DNA of 15,192 nt from CAZYZQ01 sp964652075. Its GTDB lineage: Bacteria; Bacillota; Clostridia; Oscillospirales; Oscillospiraceae. The number at the start of each line of letters is the position of its first letter. The stretch's first letter is position 1. Both the position numbers and the translations under genes were made by a program. The stretch spans positions 1-15,192 of the forward strand of contig CAZYZQ010000053.1 in the NCBI GenBank assembly GCA_964652075.1, given 5' to 3'. The notes beneath the pieces are model-generated. The model saw nothing but the letters and a program-made list of their open reading frames with translations, made no database searches and was not told the origin of the DNA. Positions 1-8,077 of this stretch are shown one piece after another.

Positions 1-90
1 AATATTTCCTACCAGGGGCTTTTTTGTGCTGTCCGCACAATTTGGGGCAGTTCACAGCCTGCGCAGGGCGCTTCTTTGCGCCAACAGCGC

Positions 91-108
91 GGCGGCGCAC
101 GCGCCGCC
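91..108. other. GC-rich perfect inverted repeat upstream of the first promoter
   Basis: GGCGGCGC (91-98) and GCGCCGCC (101-108) form an 8-bp perfect dyad with a 2-nt centre. A second short hairpin (GGCGC 67-71 with GCGCC 78-82) lies just before it. No T-run follows, so this is not a normal intrinsic terminator. It lies 24 bp upstream of the -35 box at 132 and could be a protein site, the base of an upstream gene's terminator, or simply chance in GC-rich DNA. The rest of 1-131 shows no supportable gene. Confidence 0.3.
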
Positions 109-131
109 AGTCTCTCCGGGCGGCGGCTGGA

Positions 132-160
132 TTGACAGGTTACGTTGGAAACGGTATAAT
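132..160 (+). promoter_or_regulatory. Consensus sigma-A promoter for the MalY-like/OCD unit
   Basis: TTGACA at 132-137 and TATAAT at 155-160 match the housekeeping -35 and -10 consensus at every base, with the optimal 17-bp spacer. Transcription should begin near 167, so any translation start upstream of that point is excluded. The spacer contains a small dyad (CGTT 143-146, AACG 150-153), and GAAACG occurs at 148-153 and 165-170. These could be regulator contacts but are weak. The leader to the chosen start codon at 240 is about 70 nt. Confidence 0.85.
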
Positions 161-239
161 GACAGAAACGTATGCTGGCGGTTTGTGGGTGCGGTTATGC
201 GCGCCCGGGCCGATATGCATGGAAACGGGGCGTTGGCTG

Positions 240-1418
240 ATGCAGCAGAAATTTGCATTTGACAAGCTGGTGGATCGCAGCGGCAGCGGCAATCTCAAGG
301 ACGCATATACGCCGGCTGCGGTTCGCGACGCGGGGCTTGTGAGCTACTGGGGCGCGGAATTTGATTTTCCCACCTGCCCCGCCTTCTCCGCGGGCGTCCG
401 CGCCTGCGCGGAGCGCGGTCTGTACGGCTTTACGTTACAGGATGACGCCTACAATGAGCGCGTCGTCTGGTGGCAGAAGGAGCTGCGTGGCTGGGAGATT
501 GCACCGGACTGGATCGTGCCCACCCATGGCACGATCTTCGCACTGGCCACCGCCATCCGCCTGTTTGTGGGCGAAGGGCAGAACATGATTACGATCCATC
601 CCGGCTACAACCGCTATGAGCAGGCGGCGCGGCGACTGGAGCGCGGCTGCGTGGCAAGCGAAATGCGCTACGCACGCGGCCGCTACGCGCTGGATTTTGC
701 CGATTTGGAGGAGAAGCTCTCCCGCCCGGAGAACACGCTGCTGGTGGTCTGCAACCCCAACAATCCCACGGGGCTGGTGCTCTCCGCGGACGAGCTGCGG
801 CGCATCGACGCGCTGAGCCGGAAGTATCAGGTTCCCGTGTTCTGCGATGAGATCTTCGCGGAGGTGACGCTGGACGGCACGACCATCCCGCCCTACGGCA
901 AGATCGCGGAGCCGGACTCTCTGGCCATCACCTGCACCTCGCTGGGCAAGTGCATGAGCCTGACCGGCGTCAACCACGCCAACGTGCTGATCCCCAACAA
1001 GGAGCTGCGCGAGCGCTACATTCATCAGAAGTACGCCGACCATTACGGCTCCATCGACCCCATGCTCTACGCCGGCCTGCTGCGCGCCTGCACCCGCGAC
1101 GGCGCGGACTATGTGCTGGCGCTGCGGGAGGTAATCCGCGAAAACCGCCGCATTCTGACGCAGCGGCTCTCTGTGCTGCTGCCCGGCGCCCATGTCGTCC
1201 CGGCGGAGGCGACCTTCGTCGTCTGGATCGACTATTCCGGTCTGGGCTTTCCCGACGGGGAGCTGGCCGCGCTGTTGGAGAGGACGCTGTTTCTCGGTGA
1301 CCCCGGTTCGGAGTACGGCGTCTCAGACCAGTTTTACCGCTACAGTATCGCCGTGCCCACTTGGGCACTGGAAAAATCGTTGGATTATCTGGAAAAGAGC
1401 TTGAAGGAGGCACATTGA
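240..1418 (+). CDS. MalY/PatB-type fold-I PLP-dependent aminotransferase or C-S lyase
   Basis: This is a fold-type I PLP enzyme of the aminotransferase class I/II superfamily, closest in pattern to the MalY/PatB group (cystathionine beta-lyase-like). The opening (residues 4-22, including RSGSGNLK) matches the family's start. NPNNPTG lies at 172-178, an Asp that should contact the PLP ring nitrogen is D203 in FCDEIF, and the Schiff-base lysine is probably K237 in TSLGK. Its 392 residues match the family's roughly 390. The reading frame stays open back to position 24, but the consensus promoter at 132-160 rules that start out. ATG240 fits the family start and has a weak GGGG ribosome site 9 nt upstream; ATG219 is the alternative. 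Only 1 nt separates the stop from the next ATG. Members cleave cysteine conjugates or transaminate amino acids, and which applies here cannot be read. Cytosolic. Confidence 0.85.
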   Translation: MQQKFAFDKLVDRSGSGNLKDAYTPAAVRDAGLVSYWGAEFDFPTCPAFSAGVRACAERGLYGFTLQDDAYNERVVWWQKELRGWEIAPDWIVPTHGTIFALATAIRLFVGEGQNMITIHPGYNRYEQAARRLERGCVASEMRYARGRYALDFADLEEKLSRPENTLLVVCNPNNPTGLVLSADELRRIDALSRKYQVPVFCDEIFAEVTLDGTTIPPYGKIAEPDSLAITCTSLGKCMSLTGVNHANVLIPNKELRERYIHQKYADHYGSIDPMLYAGLLRACTRDGADYVLALREVIRENRRILTQRLSVLLPGAHVVPAEATFVVWIDYSGLGFPDGELAALLERTLFLGDPGSEYGVSDQFYRYSIAVPTWALEKSLDYLEKSLKEAH

Positions 1419-1419
1419 G

Positions 1420-2361
1420 ATGAAAATCATTGAAGAGGCACAGGTGCGTGCGCTCGTCACGCCCAGAGGCTGTGTTGAGATGATGCGGCAGGCGCTGTCG
1501 GATCTGGAAAACGGCAAGTGCGACATGCCGCCGCGCATGATCTGCACCATGCCGAATACGGCCGTCTTCGGCTTCATGCCCGCCTATGTGGGCGACTACT
1601 TCGGCGCGAAGGTTGTCACGGCTTACGGCCCCAATACAGGTACAAAGTACCCGTCGCACATCGGCTATGTGATGCTGTTTGAATCGGCGCACTGCACTCT
1701 GGCCGGGCTGGTGGACGCCACGTCCGTCACGGAGATCCGCACCGGCGCGGTCAGCGCGGTGGCAACCGATCTGCTCGCCCGCAAGGACGCGCACACGCTG
1801 GGGCTGATCGGCGCGGGCGCGCAGGCCAGAAGCCATATGGCCGCCATCGCCACCGTGCGGGAGATCACGGACGTCTTTGTCTACGACCTGCGCCCGGAGG
1901 CGGCGGAGGCGTTTGCCCGCGAGGTCACGGCGCAGTACGGCGTGCCGGTCACGGTCTGCGGCAGCGTGGCGGAAGCCGTGCGCGACGCGGACATTGTCTG
2001 CACCGTGACGCCGTCGAAGCAGGCCTATCTCACGAAGGATATGATCCGCCCCGGCACCCATGTGAACGCCGTGGGCACCTTCTCGCCCACCACGCGGGAG
2101 GCCGCCAGCGATCTGGTGGCCGCTTCCCGGCTCTACGCGGATCAGATCTCGGCCATGAAGTCTGAGAGCGGCGAGTATCTGATTCCGCTGCATGAGGGCC
2201 TGATCACCGAGGAGCACATTGTGGGCAGCATCGGGCAGGTTCTCAACGGCACCGCGCCGGGGCGGCAGAACGACGAGGAGATCACGCTGTTCGACGCGCT
2301 GGGCCTCGCTGTGGAGGACATCGCCTGCGCGAAATACGCGCTCCTGCAGGCGCAGGAATAA
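1420..2361 (+). CDS. Ornithine cyclodeaminase/mu-crystallin family oxidoreductase
   Basis: This is a 313-residue protein of the ornithine cyclodeaminase/mu-crystallin family, whose members include ornithine cyclodeaminases, alanine dehydrogenases and ketimine reductases. Visible marks are an active-site lysine candidate in GAKVVT (K64), the RTGA motif at 107-110, and a Rossmann NAD(P) loop LIGAGAQARSH at about 129-139. The segment NAVGTFSPTTREA at 216-228 stands where ornithine cyclodeaminases carry a DAVGGDxPGKTE-like motif, so the ornithine-specific signature is missing. A reductase or dehydrogenase acting on another amino or imino acid is more likely. AGGAGG (1405-1410) sits 9 nt before the ATG inside the end of the PLP-enzyme gene, and the stop-to-start gap is 1 nt, so the two are translationally linked. 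A plausible joint role is making an imine or keto acid (PLP enzyme) and reducing it. Cytosolic; substrate unknown. Confidence 0.85.
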   Translation: MKIIEEAQVRALVTPRGCVEMMRQALSDLENGKCDMPPRMICTMPNTAVFGFMPAYVGDYFGAKVVTAYGPNTGTKYPSHIGYVMLFESAHCTLAGLVDATSVTEIRTGAVSAVATDLLARKDAHTLGLIGAGAQARSHMAAIATVREITDVFVYDLRPEAAEAFAREVTAQYGVPVTVCGSVAEAVRDADIVCTVTPSKQAYLTKDMIRPGTHVNAVGTFSPTTREAASDLVAASRLYADQISAMKSESGEYLIPLHEGLITEEHIVGSIGQVLNGTAPGRQNDEEITLFDALGLAVEDIACAKYALLQAQE

Positions 2362-2369
2362 GCCGCAAA

Positions 2370-2413
2370 AAAAGAGCCTGAAAATCCGGTTTCCCGGATT
2401 TTCAGGCTCTTTT
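2370..2413. terminator. Bidirectional rho-independent terminator
   Basis: Two 20-nt arms (2370-2389 and 2394-2413) are perfectly complementary around a 4-nt loop. The A-tract at 2366-2373 supplies a T-run for minus-strand transcripts, and the arm ends in TTTT for plus-strand transcripts. It lies 8 nt after the OCD-family stop and 5 nt after the PmbA stop, so it ends both converging units. Confidence 0.95.
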
Positions 2414-2418
2414 CACTT

Positions 2419-3759
2419 TTATTTACTGATTTCCAGTCCGGAGACAAGGACGCTGGGGGAAAAGACGGCGTAGCTGTGCAGCATCTCAAGCGGCAGCACC
2501 GCAAGATCCGCGCCGACGGCTTCCACAGCCCGGAGAAGCCCTTGCACCGTGCCGTTAATGGTCAGCCCGTCGAGCAGGCCGGTACAGCGGCCGTGCTCCA
2601 CCCGGATGCCGTTGCAGGGGATGGAGAAGTCGCCGGAGGCGATGTTGATCGAGTGGAACTCATCGAAGGACTCGTAGAGATAGACGCCGTCGTCCATCCG
2701 GGCCAGCAGCGAGGCTGCGTCGCCTGCGCCGGGCAGGATGCCGAAGTTCTTCGGGATCGTCAGGATATCCGTATGGATATTGCCGCTGAGCAGCGCCTTG
2801 CGCCCGGCGTTGCCGGTGGGCGCGGCGCCCATGGCCGCGGCCGAGCTCAGGTTGTGCAGAAGGCCGCACAGCACGCCGCCCTGCACGATCTCCACATCCC
2901 GGGCGGGGGTGCCCTCCACATCTACCCGGGCGCGATGGCCACTCTCCGGGCGCGCGGCCTGATCCGCCAGATGCAGCACAGGCGACAGGACAGTCTCGCC
3001 CAGCTGCCCGGCAAAGGGGGTGTTCCGGGCCAGGTAGTTCCGGCCCGTGAACATCTGCCAGCTGGTCAGAAGAATGTTGGTCATCACGCCGGCGTCCAGC
3101 ACGCAGGGATACCGCCCGCTCTCAAACGGCGCCGGCGCAGACGGGCGCGCCGCCCACTTTTGCAGGGAGGCTGCAAACATCGCAGGCTCCAGCTCCTCCG
3201 GCCCTGAGAAGGTCAGCACTTTGGAAAGGCTGCCGCAGCCCGCCTTGACCGCCAGAAGCGAGACTTCAATGGTGCGTTTGCTGCGCTGCACGTCACAGCC
3301 GAGCGTGTTCGCAAGGCCAAGGGTCTTCACCCGGTCTGTCACCGTGAGCGTGCGGGACTGCTGGCCGAAGCCCTGCGCCGCCACCCAGCGGTCGATGGCC
3401 TCCGCCTTCTGCCAGAGCAGGGAGATCTCCAGATTTTCCAGCGCGTCCTCCCGTGTCTGGCCGTCGCACGGGCCGTTCATCGGCTCCGGCGCGTCCGCAG
3501 CCGAGTAGAGGCTGCTCTCATAGGCCCGCCGGATAACGGCCAGCGGCTCCTCCTCCAGATCCTGCGTATAGGTGAAGCCGGTCTTTTCGCCGGTGGCCCG
3601 CACAAACAGGGACGTGACGTCACTGTAGGAGCGATCCTGCCGGGCACCGTCGCGCAGCGTCACCTCGGCCACGGACTCGTTCTCCGCCTCCACCTCCGCC
3701 ACGTGAATTTCCGGCGGGAGCGCCACAAACGCGGCTTTATATGCATCCAACAGGTTCAT
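2419..3759 (-). CDS. pmbA: TldE/PmbA-family subunit of the TldD/TldE metallopeptidase
   Basis: This 446-residue protein belongs to the TldD/PmbA family (peptidase U62) and lacks the HExxxH zinc motif, which makes it the non-catalytic TldE/PmbA partner. The family pattern is clearest in the C-terminal half: GRKALLSGNIHTDI, then SGDFSIPCNGIRVEHG, then a LLDGLTINGT segment, equivalent to the NxxxGDFSxGxxGxxIENG and EITIAGN regions of known PmbA proteins. In Escherichia coli TldD and TldE form a heterodimer that threads unfolded peptides to the TldD zinc site and helps mature microcin B17 and degrade CcdA. The start ATG overlaps the tldD stop as ATGA, with GGAGGT (3765-3770) 5 nt upstream, so equal expression is expected. 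It is the last gene of the operon. Cytosolic. Confidence 0.92.
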   Translation of the reverse strand: MNLLDAYKAAFVALPPEIHVAEVEAENESVAEVTLRDGARQDRSYSDVTSLFVRATGEKTGFTYTQDLEEEPLAVIRRAYESSLYSAADAPEPMNGPCDGQTREDALENLEISLLWQKAEAIDRWVAAQGFGQQSRTLTVTDRVKTLGLANTLGCDVQRSKRTIEVSLLAVKAGCGSLSKVLTFSGPEELEPAMFAASLQKWAARPSAPAPFESGRYPCVLDAGVMTNILLTSWQMFTGRNYLARNTPFAGQLGETVLSPVLHLADQAARPESGHRARVDVEGTPARDVEIVQGGVLCGLLHNLSSAAAMGAAPTGNAGRKALLSGNIHTDILTIPKNFGILPGAGDAASLLARMDDGVYLYESFDEFHSINIASGDFSIPCNGIRVEHGRCTGLLDGLTINGTVQGLLRAVEAVGADLAVLPLEMLHSYAVFSPSVLVSGLEISK

Positions 3760-5138
3760 TCCGCACCTCCGCCGATGGCCATTTCCGAGATTCGGATCAT
3801 GGGCTGGAACGCCGTGGTCGGGATCAGGCCGGAGTCCGCGCCGCAGAAGCCGCCCATCTCCGTTTCAACCCGTTTCCCAACGCGGTCCACCTTCTGCATC
3901 ACGTCCAGGCCGTTGCCGCTGAGCATGACGCCCTTGACCTGATGGTCGATCTGCCCGTTTTTGATCCAGTAGCCCTCGCTGACAATGATGGAAAATGTCG
4001 GGCCGCCCGTGCCGCCACCGAGGCTCTTGACAAACAGGCCCTCGGGCACGGAGCGGAGGATCTCGTCCTCGTCGTCTTCGCCCGGCGCGAGGTAGGTGTT
4101 GCTCATGCGGGAGGTCACGGCATAGGTGTAGTTCTGGCGGCGGCCGCAGCCGTTGCTCGCCGTGCCCAGCATCCGGCCATGGAGCCGGTCGGACAAATAC
4201 TGCTTCAAAATGCCATTCTCTATGAGAATGTTTTTCTGCCGGGGGTGCCCCTCGTCATCGATGGCGGAGGAGCCGTAGAGGCCGGGGTACGTGCCGTCGT
4301 CGATCAGCGTCACCTTCTCGCTGGCCACGCGCTTTCCGAGCTGATCCACATAGATGGAGTTGCCGGAGGCGATGGCGCAGGCCTCAAGGCCGTGGCCGCA
4401 GCACTCGTGCCACAAGGTTCCGGCACCGCCCGCGGCCATCACCACGGGCACGCGGCACGCCTTGACCGGCTGCGCCTTCCACTTGCCCTCGATCCCATGC
4501 ATGATATCCGTCACAAAGGCTTCGCAGTCGCCGTTTGCAAATGCCTCGAAGCCCTGCGCCTTGGTGTAGTCGACCCAGTCATAGAAGGAGGAGTGCTCGT
4601 CGCCCACCGTGATCTGGAAGCGCATCCGGGAGTTGACCCGGCGATCGGCCGTGAGCAGGCCCTCGCTGTTTGCCACGAGGATGCGCTGATCGTTGTCGAA
4701 CAGGTCCACATTGATGGACAGAACCTTCGGGCCAACGCGCCGGGCCACCTGCTCCGCGCTGGTCAGCGCGCGGATCTTCGCGGCCACATTCACCTCGCCC
4801 GGGTAGAGCCGGATCGGGTTGGGGTTCGGGTATTGCGCCAGCTGAAGCGGCAGCGCGGATGCGCCCGCCTTCTGCGCGGCGATCATGTCCGCAGCGCGCT
4901 TTGCCAGATTGATGAGGGACGCGAAATCCGTGCGGTTGGAGTGGACGTAGACGCGCTGGATGCCGAGCAGCACCGTCAGGCCGACGCCGTGGATGCGGAT
5001 CTGCTTCACGCCCTGCAGGACTCCGTTCTTGGTGGGGATATTTGTCTCCTCACGATCCTCAAAGAACAGCTCGGCAAAGTCGCCGCCGGTGGACAGGGCG
5101 CACTCCAGTACCTGCTGCATCTGCCGTTCTGTCATCAT
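3756..5138 (-). CDS. tldD: TldD zinc metallopeptidase
   Basis: This is the catalytic subunit of a TldD/TldE protease, at 460 residues the normal size. The zinc motif is HECCGH at 244-249 within GTLWHECCGHGLEA. Near the C terminus, GGFCGADSG (C432) sits where TldD proteins carry the third zinc ligand, a cysteine, so the active site appears complete. An N-terminal domain (about 1-215) precedes the catalytic half. The enzyme family digests unstructured or modified peptides in the cytosol. The gene starts in the stop codon of the upstream ATPase gene (ATGA), with GGAGG (5145-5149) 6 nt before; ATG5135 is an equally possible start. Placement directly behind a peptide importer is the main functional clue: it should process imported peptides. 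Both Cys residues inside HECCGH are a little unusual, since many homologues have small aliphatic residues there. Confidence 0.95.
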   Translation of the reverse strand: MMTERQMQQVLECALSTGGDFAELFFEDREETNIPTKNGVLQGVKQIRIHGVGLTVLLGIQRVYVHSNRTDFASLINLAKRAADMIAAQKAGASALPLQLAQYPNPNPIRLYPGEVNVAAKIRALTSAEQVARRVGPKVLSINVDLFDNDQRILVANSEGLLTADRRVNSRMRFQITVGDEHSSFYDWVDYTKAQGFEAFANGDCEAFVTDIMHGIEGKWKAQPVKACRVPVVMAAGGAGTLWHECCGHGLEACAIASGNSIYVDQLGKRVASEKVTLIDDGTYPGLYGSSAIDDEGHPRQKNILIENGILKQYLSDRLHGRMLGTASNGCGRRQNYTYAVTSRMSNTYLAPGEDDEDEILRSVPEGLFVKSLGGGTGGPTFSIIVSEGYWIKNGQIDHQVKGVMLSGNGLDVMQKVDRVGKRVETEMGGFCGADSGLIPTTAFQPMIRISEMAIGGGAE

Positions 5139-6118
5139 GCGCCGCCTCCGCTCAGGACTTCCTCCGCAAAGTGGCAGGCCACCTGATGGCCCGGTGTGAT
5201 CTCGCGCAGCTCCGGCCGTTCGGTACGGCAGCGCTCCTGCGCCCGGCTGCAGCGCTTGCAGAAGGCGCAGCCCGCGCCCAGATTCACGGGGCTGGGCACG
5301 TCGCCGGAGAGCAGGATGCGCTGCCGCTTCTGTTCCACATCCGGATCCGCGATCAGGATCGCGGACATCAGCGCCTGTGTATAGGGATGGCAGGTATGCT
5401 CAAAGAGTTCATTGCTCTCCGCCAGCTCGACGATGCCGCCCAGATACATGACCGCGATCCGGTCGGAGATGTACTTGACCATGGACAGGTCGTGGGTGAT
5501 AAACAGATAGCTGATCTCCAGCTCACGCTGCAACTTCTTGAGCAAGTTGACGACCTGCGCCTGAATGGACACATCCAGCGCCGAAATCGGCTCGTCGCAG
5601 ACGATCAGCTCCGGCTCGACAGACAGGGCGCGGGCAATCCCCACGCGCTGGCGCTGGCCGCCGGAAAATTCGTGGGGGAAGCGGTACTCATGATCCTGAT
5701 TCAGGCCAACCAGATTCAGAAGGTCTAAAATCCGCTTCTCACGATCCGCTTTTTTCGGGTACAGATTATGGATCTCCAATCCCTCTTCCAGCACATCGTG
5801 CACGACATCCAATGGATCGAGCGAGGCGTAGGGGTCCTGGAAGATCATCTGCACCTCCTTGCGGAAGCGCTTGACCTCCGACTTGGAGTAATCCCAGATG
5901 TTCTTGCCCTTGTAGAGAACCTCGCCGCCGTCCGGCTTGTATAGCCGCAGGATCGTCCGGCCCAGCGTGCTCTTGCCGCAGCCGGATTCGCCCACGACGC
6001 CCAACGTCTCGCCCTTTTTGATGGTCAGGCTGACACCGTTGACGGCCTTCAGAAGGCCAGCTTCCACCTTGAACCACGTTTTGACGTCCTTCAGTTCCAG
6101 CAGAACTTCTCCACTCAT
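5135..6118 (-). CDS. dppF: Peptide ABC transporter ATPase, DppF/OppF type
   Basis: This is one of two nucleotide-binding subunits energising peptide import, at the inner face of the membrane. All ABC motifs are present: Walker A GESGCGKST (43-51), Q-loop in IFQDPYASLDP (from 92), signature FSGGQRQR (151-158), Walker B LIVCDEP (171-177) and the switch histidine H209 in FITHD. The C-terminal oligopeptide/dipeptide (oligo_HPY) extension is seen from HPYTQAL (244-250). It carries a cysteine cluster C284, C287, C290 and C297, followed by C315. A comparable C-terminal cluster holds an iron-sulfur centre in some DppD-type ATPases. Length 327 is normal. The start overlaps the upstream ATPase stop (ATGA) with only a G-rich, distant ribosome site, so translation is probably coupled. 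The opp/dpp substrate class cannot be separated by motif. Confidence 0.93.
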   Translation of the reverse strand: MSGEVLLELKDVKTWFKVEAGLLKAVNGVSLTIKKGETLGVVGESGCGKSTLGRTILRLYKPDGGEVLYKGKNIWDYSKSEVKRFRKEVQMIFQDPYASLDPLDVVHDVLEEGLEIHNLYPKKADREKRILDLLNLVGLNQDHEYRFPHEFSGGQRQRVGIARALSVEPELIVCDEPISALDVSIQAQVVNLLKKLQRELEISYLFITHDLSMVKYISDRIAVMYLGGIVELAESNELFEHTCHPYTQALMSAILIADPDVEQKRQRILLSGDVPSPVNLGAGCAFCKRCSRAQERCRTERPELREITPGHQVACHFAEEVLSGGGA

Positions 6119-7122
6119 AGCGGTGCGGCCCCCTTTCGTTCAACACATGCCGCATGATGCAGCCAGCACGCGGCCGAATGCTCTTCTCCAAACGACTGAT
6201 ATTCCGGCTGCTCCTTCCGGCAGATCTGCATGGCGTAGGGGCAGCGCTCCGCAAACGCACAGCCCACGGGCGGCGCGATCAGGTCGGGCGGCGTGCCGGG
6301 GATTGTGGAGAGCGGCGTCTCGGAGTCGCTGTCCACCCGGGGCACGGACTCCAAAAGCGCCTTGGTGTAGGGATGCTTGGGATTGTAGAAGATATCCCGC
6401 GTATTGCCCTGCTCCACGATCTGGCCCGCGTACATGACGTAGATGCGCTCGGCCATGTTGGCGACAACGCCCATGTCGTGGGTGATCAGGACGATGGAGG
6501 TGTCGATCTTGGTCTTGAGCTCCTTCATCAGGTCCACGATCTGGGCCTGAATGGTCACATCCAGCGCGGTGGTCGGCTCGTCGGCGAACAGCACCTGTGG
6601 GTCGCAGATCAACGCCATGGCCACCATGACGCGCTGGCGCATACCGCCGGAGAGCTGGTGCGGATAGCGCTTCATATTCTTTTCCGGGTCCGGGAAGCTG
6701 ATCATCCGGAGAATTTCCAGAACGCGCTGCTCGGCCTCTTTTTTCGAGACTTTGCGGTGCTCGCGGTAGGACTCCATGATCTGCTTGCCCACCGTCATTG
6801 TGGGGTTCAGGAATGTGAAGGGATCCTGAAAGATCACGGACATCTTGTCGCCCTGAATCTTGCGGATGACCTTCATGTTCTCCTTGACCAGATCCATGCC
6901 GTCGAACAGCACCTGCCCCTGAATCATAGTATTCCGGCCGCTGTTCAGGCCCGCGACGGTCTGGATGGAGACGGTTTTGCCGCAGCCGGACTCCCCGACG
7001 ATGGCGATCGTCTCCTTTTCATTCAGGTGCCATGTGACGCCGCGCACCGCCTGCACCTGCCCGGCGTATGTACGGAAGGTCACATGCAGGTCGTTGACCT
7101 CGAGTATTTTTTTCTTTTCCAC
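6115..7122 (-). CDS. dppD: Peptide ABC transporter ATPase, DppD/OppD type
   Basis: This is the second nucleotide-binding subunit, 335 residues. Walker A is GESGCGKTVS (43-52), the Q-loop is in IFQDPFTFLNP (from 97), the signature is LSGGMRQRV (157-165), Walker B is LFADEPTTALD (178-188) and the H-loop is LITHD (212-216). The oligo_HPY tail begins at HPYTKALL (250-257) and has the Cys-rich motif GCAFAERCPYAMQIC (287-301), a recognised signature of these subunits. The start codon is GTG, with AGGAGG (7130-7135) 7 nt upstream overlapping the stop of the permease gene. No better ATG lies nearby, and the N terminus EKKKILEVNDL fits the family. It pairs with the downstream DppF-type subunit through a 4-nt overlap. 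MRQR in place of QRQR in the signature is typical for this subunit, so it helps assign D versus F. Confidence 0.93.
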   Translation of the reverse strand: MEKKKILEVNDLHVTFRTYAGQVQAVRGVTWHLNEKETIAIVGESGCGKTVSIQTVAGLNSGRNTMIQGQVLFDGMDLVKENMKVIRKIQGDKMSVIFQDPFTFLNPTMTVGKQIMESYREHRKVSKKEAEQRVLEILRMISFPDPEKNMKRYPHQLSGGMRQRVMVAMALICDPQVLFADEPTTALDVTIQAQIVDLMKELKTKIDTSIVLITHDMGVVANMAERIYVMYAGQIVEQGNTRDIFYNPKHPYTKALLESVPRVDSDSETPLSTIPGTPPDLIAPPVGCAFAERCPYAMQICRKEQPEYQSFGEEHSAACWLHHAACVERKGAAPL

Positions 7123-7134
7123 TCCTGCCCCTCC

Positions 7135-8067
7135 TCAGTCGCGCAGCTTCGGGTCCAGCGCGTCGCGCAGGCCGTCGCCAATCAAATTGCAGCAGAGCAT
7201 CGTGATGCTGATGAATATGCAGGGGATGATGAACTGGTAGGGGTAATACCGGAACGTCTCCGCGGCGGCCTTGATGAGCTGGCCCCAGCTCGGGTCCGGC
7301 GGGGTGATGCCAAGGCCAATGTAGCTCAGGAACGCCTCATAGAAGATCACGTTCGGCACCATCATGGCCATGCCGACCACCAGAATGCCCAGCGTGTTGG
7401 GAAGCAGGTGCTTCACAATGAGCCGCGCCGGCGACGCGCCCAGCGTCTCGCTGGCCACCACGAAGTCGCGGTTTCGCAGCTGCAGCACCAGTCCGCGCGT
7501 GCTTCTGGCCGCGCTCATCCAGCCGGTGATGGACATGGCAATGACCAGTGTCCAGATATTGCCGCTGCCCATGATGACCATGAGCAGGATCATGTAGATC
7601 AGCTCCGGAATGCCCATGAGCACGTCGATGGCGCGCATGATGAACATATCCAGCTTGCCGCCGAAGTAGCCGGAGATACCGCCGACCGCCATACCGATGA
7701 TATACGGGAAGATGGTGGCGAGCAGCGCAATCACGAGCGATACCCGGCCGCCGATCCAGATTCGCGCCCAGAGGTCACGGCCGAGCTGGTCCGTGCCGAA
7801 CCAGTGGGTGGCGTTGGGCGACTGATTGATCGCATTGTAGTCGTTACTGATGTGGTCGAACCGGCAGATCACCGGGCCGAGGCAGACCAGCAGCAAAATG
7901 ATCACCATGACGATCAGACTGACCAGCGCCGTCTTCCGTTTGCAGAAGGTACGCCAGACATCCTTGAGATAGGTGGTGGGCTTGCGGACGACCTTATCTA
8001 CCTGCCGGTCTTCCGCCGGGATGGGGTCAAAGTCGTGCGCCGCAAAGGTACGATTCATTTCAACCAT
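7135..8067 (-). CDS. dppC: Peptide ABC transporter permease, DppC/OppC type
   Basis: This is one of the two membrane-spanning subunits. A cytoplasmic N-terminal arm of about 45 residues leads into a first membrane helix (about 47-67, LVSLIVMVIILLLVCLGPVI). Next come the family motif FGTDQLGRDLWAR (about 90-102), further hydrophobic helices, and an EAA coupling loop ASETLGASPARLIVKHLLPN (about 205-224) that docks on the ATPases. The C-terminal GDGLRDALDPKLRD is diagnostic for DppC/OppC. An in-frame GTG at 8076 exists, but ATG8067 has AGGTGG (8073-8078) 5 nt before it and gives a normal 310-residue protein. The gene begins 10 nt after the DppB stop, so the four transporter genes are packed as one transcript. 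Confidence 0.92.
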   Translation of the reverse strand: MVEMNRTFAAHDFDPIPAEDRQVDKVVRKPTTYLKDVWRTFCKRKTALVSLIVMVIILLLVCLGPVICRFDHISNDYNAINQSPNATHWFGTDQLGRDLWARIWIGGRVSLVIALLATIFPYIIGMAVGGISGYFGGKLDMFIMRAIDVLMGIPELIYMILLMVIMGSGNIWTLVIAMSITGWMSAARSTRGLVLQLRNRDFVVASETLGASPARLIVKHLLPNTLGILVVGMAMMVPNVIFYEAFLSYIGLGITPPDPSWGQLIKAAAETFRYYPYQFIIPCIFISITMLCCNLIGDGLRDALDPKLRD

Positions 8068-8077
8068 GCCTGCCACC

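Noticed and set aside
1..25. Possible end of an upstream terminator (AGGGGCTTTTTT-like tail)
   Set aside because: Only the T-run is in the window; no matching arm can be paired within the visible bases.
24..239. N-terminal 72-codon extension of the first PLP enzyme
   Set aside because: It includes the promoter, is Arg/Ala-rich and does not resemble the family; transcription begins downstream of most of it.
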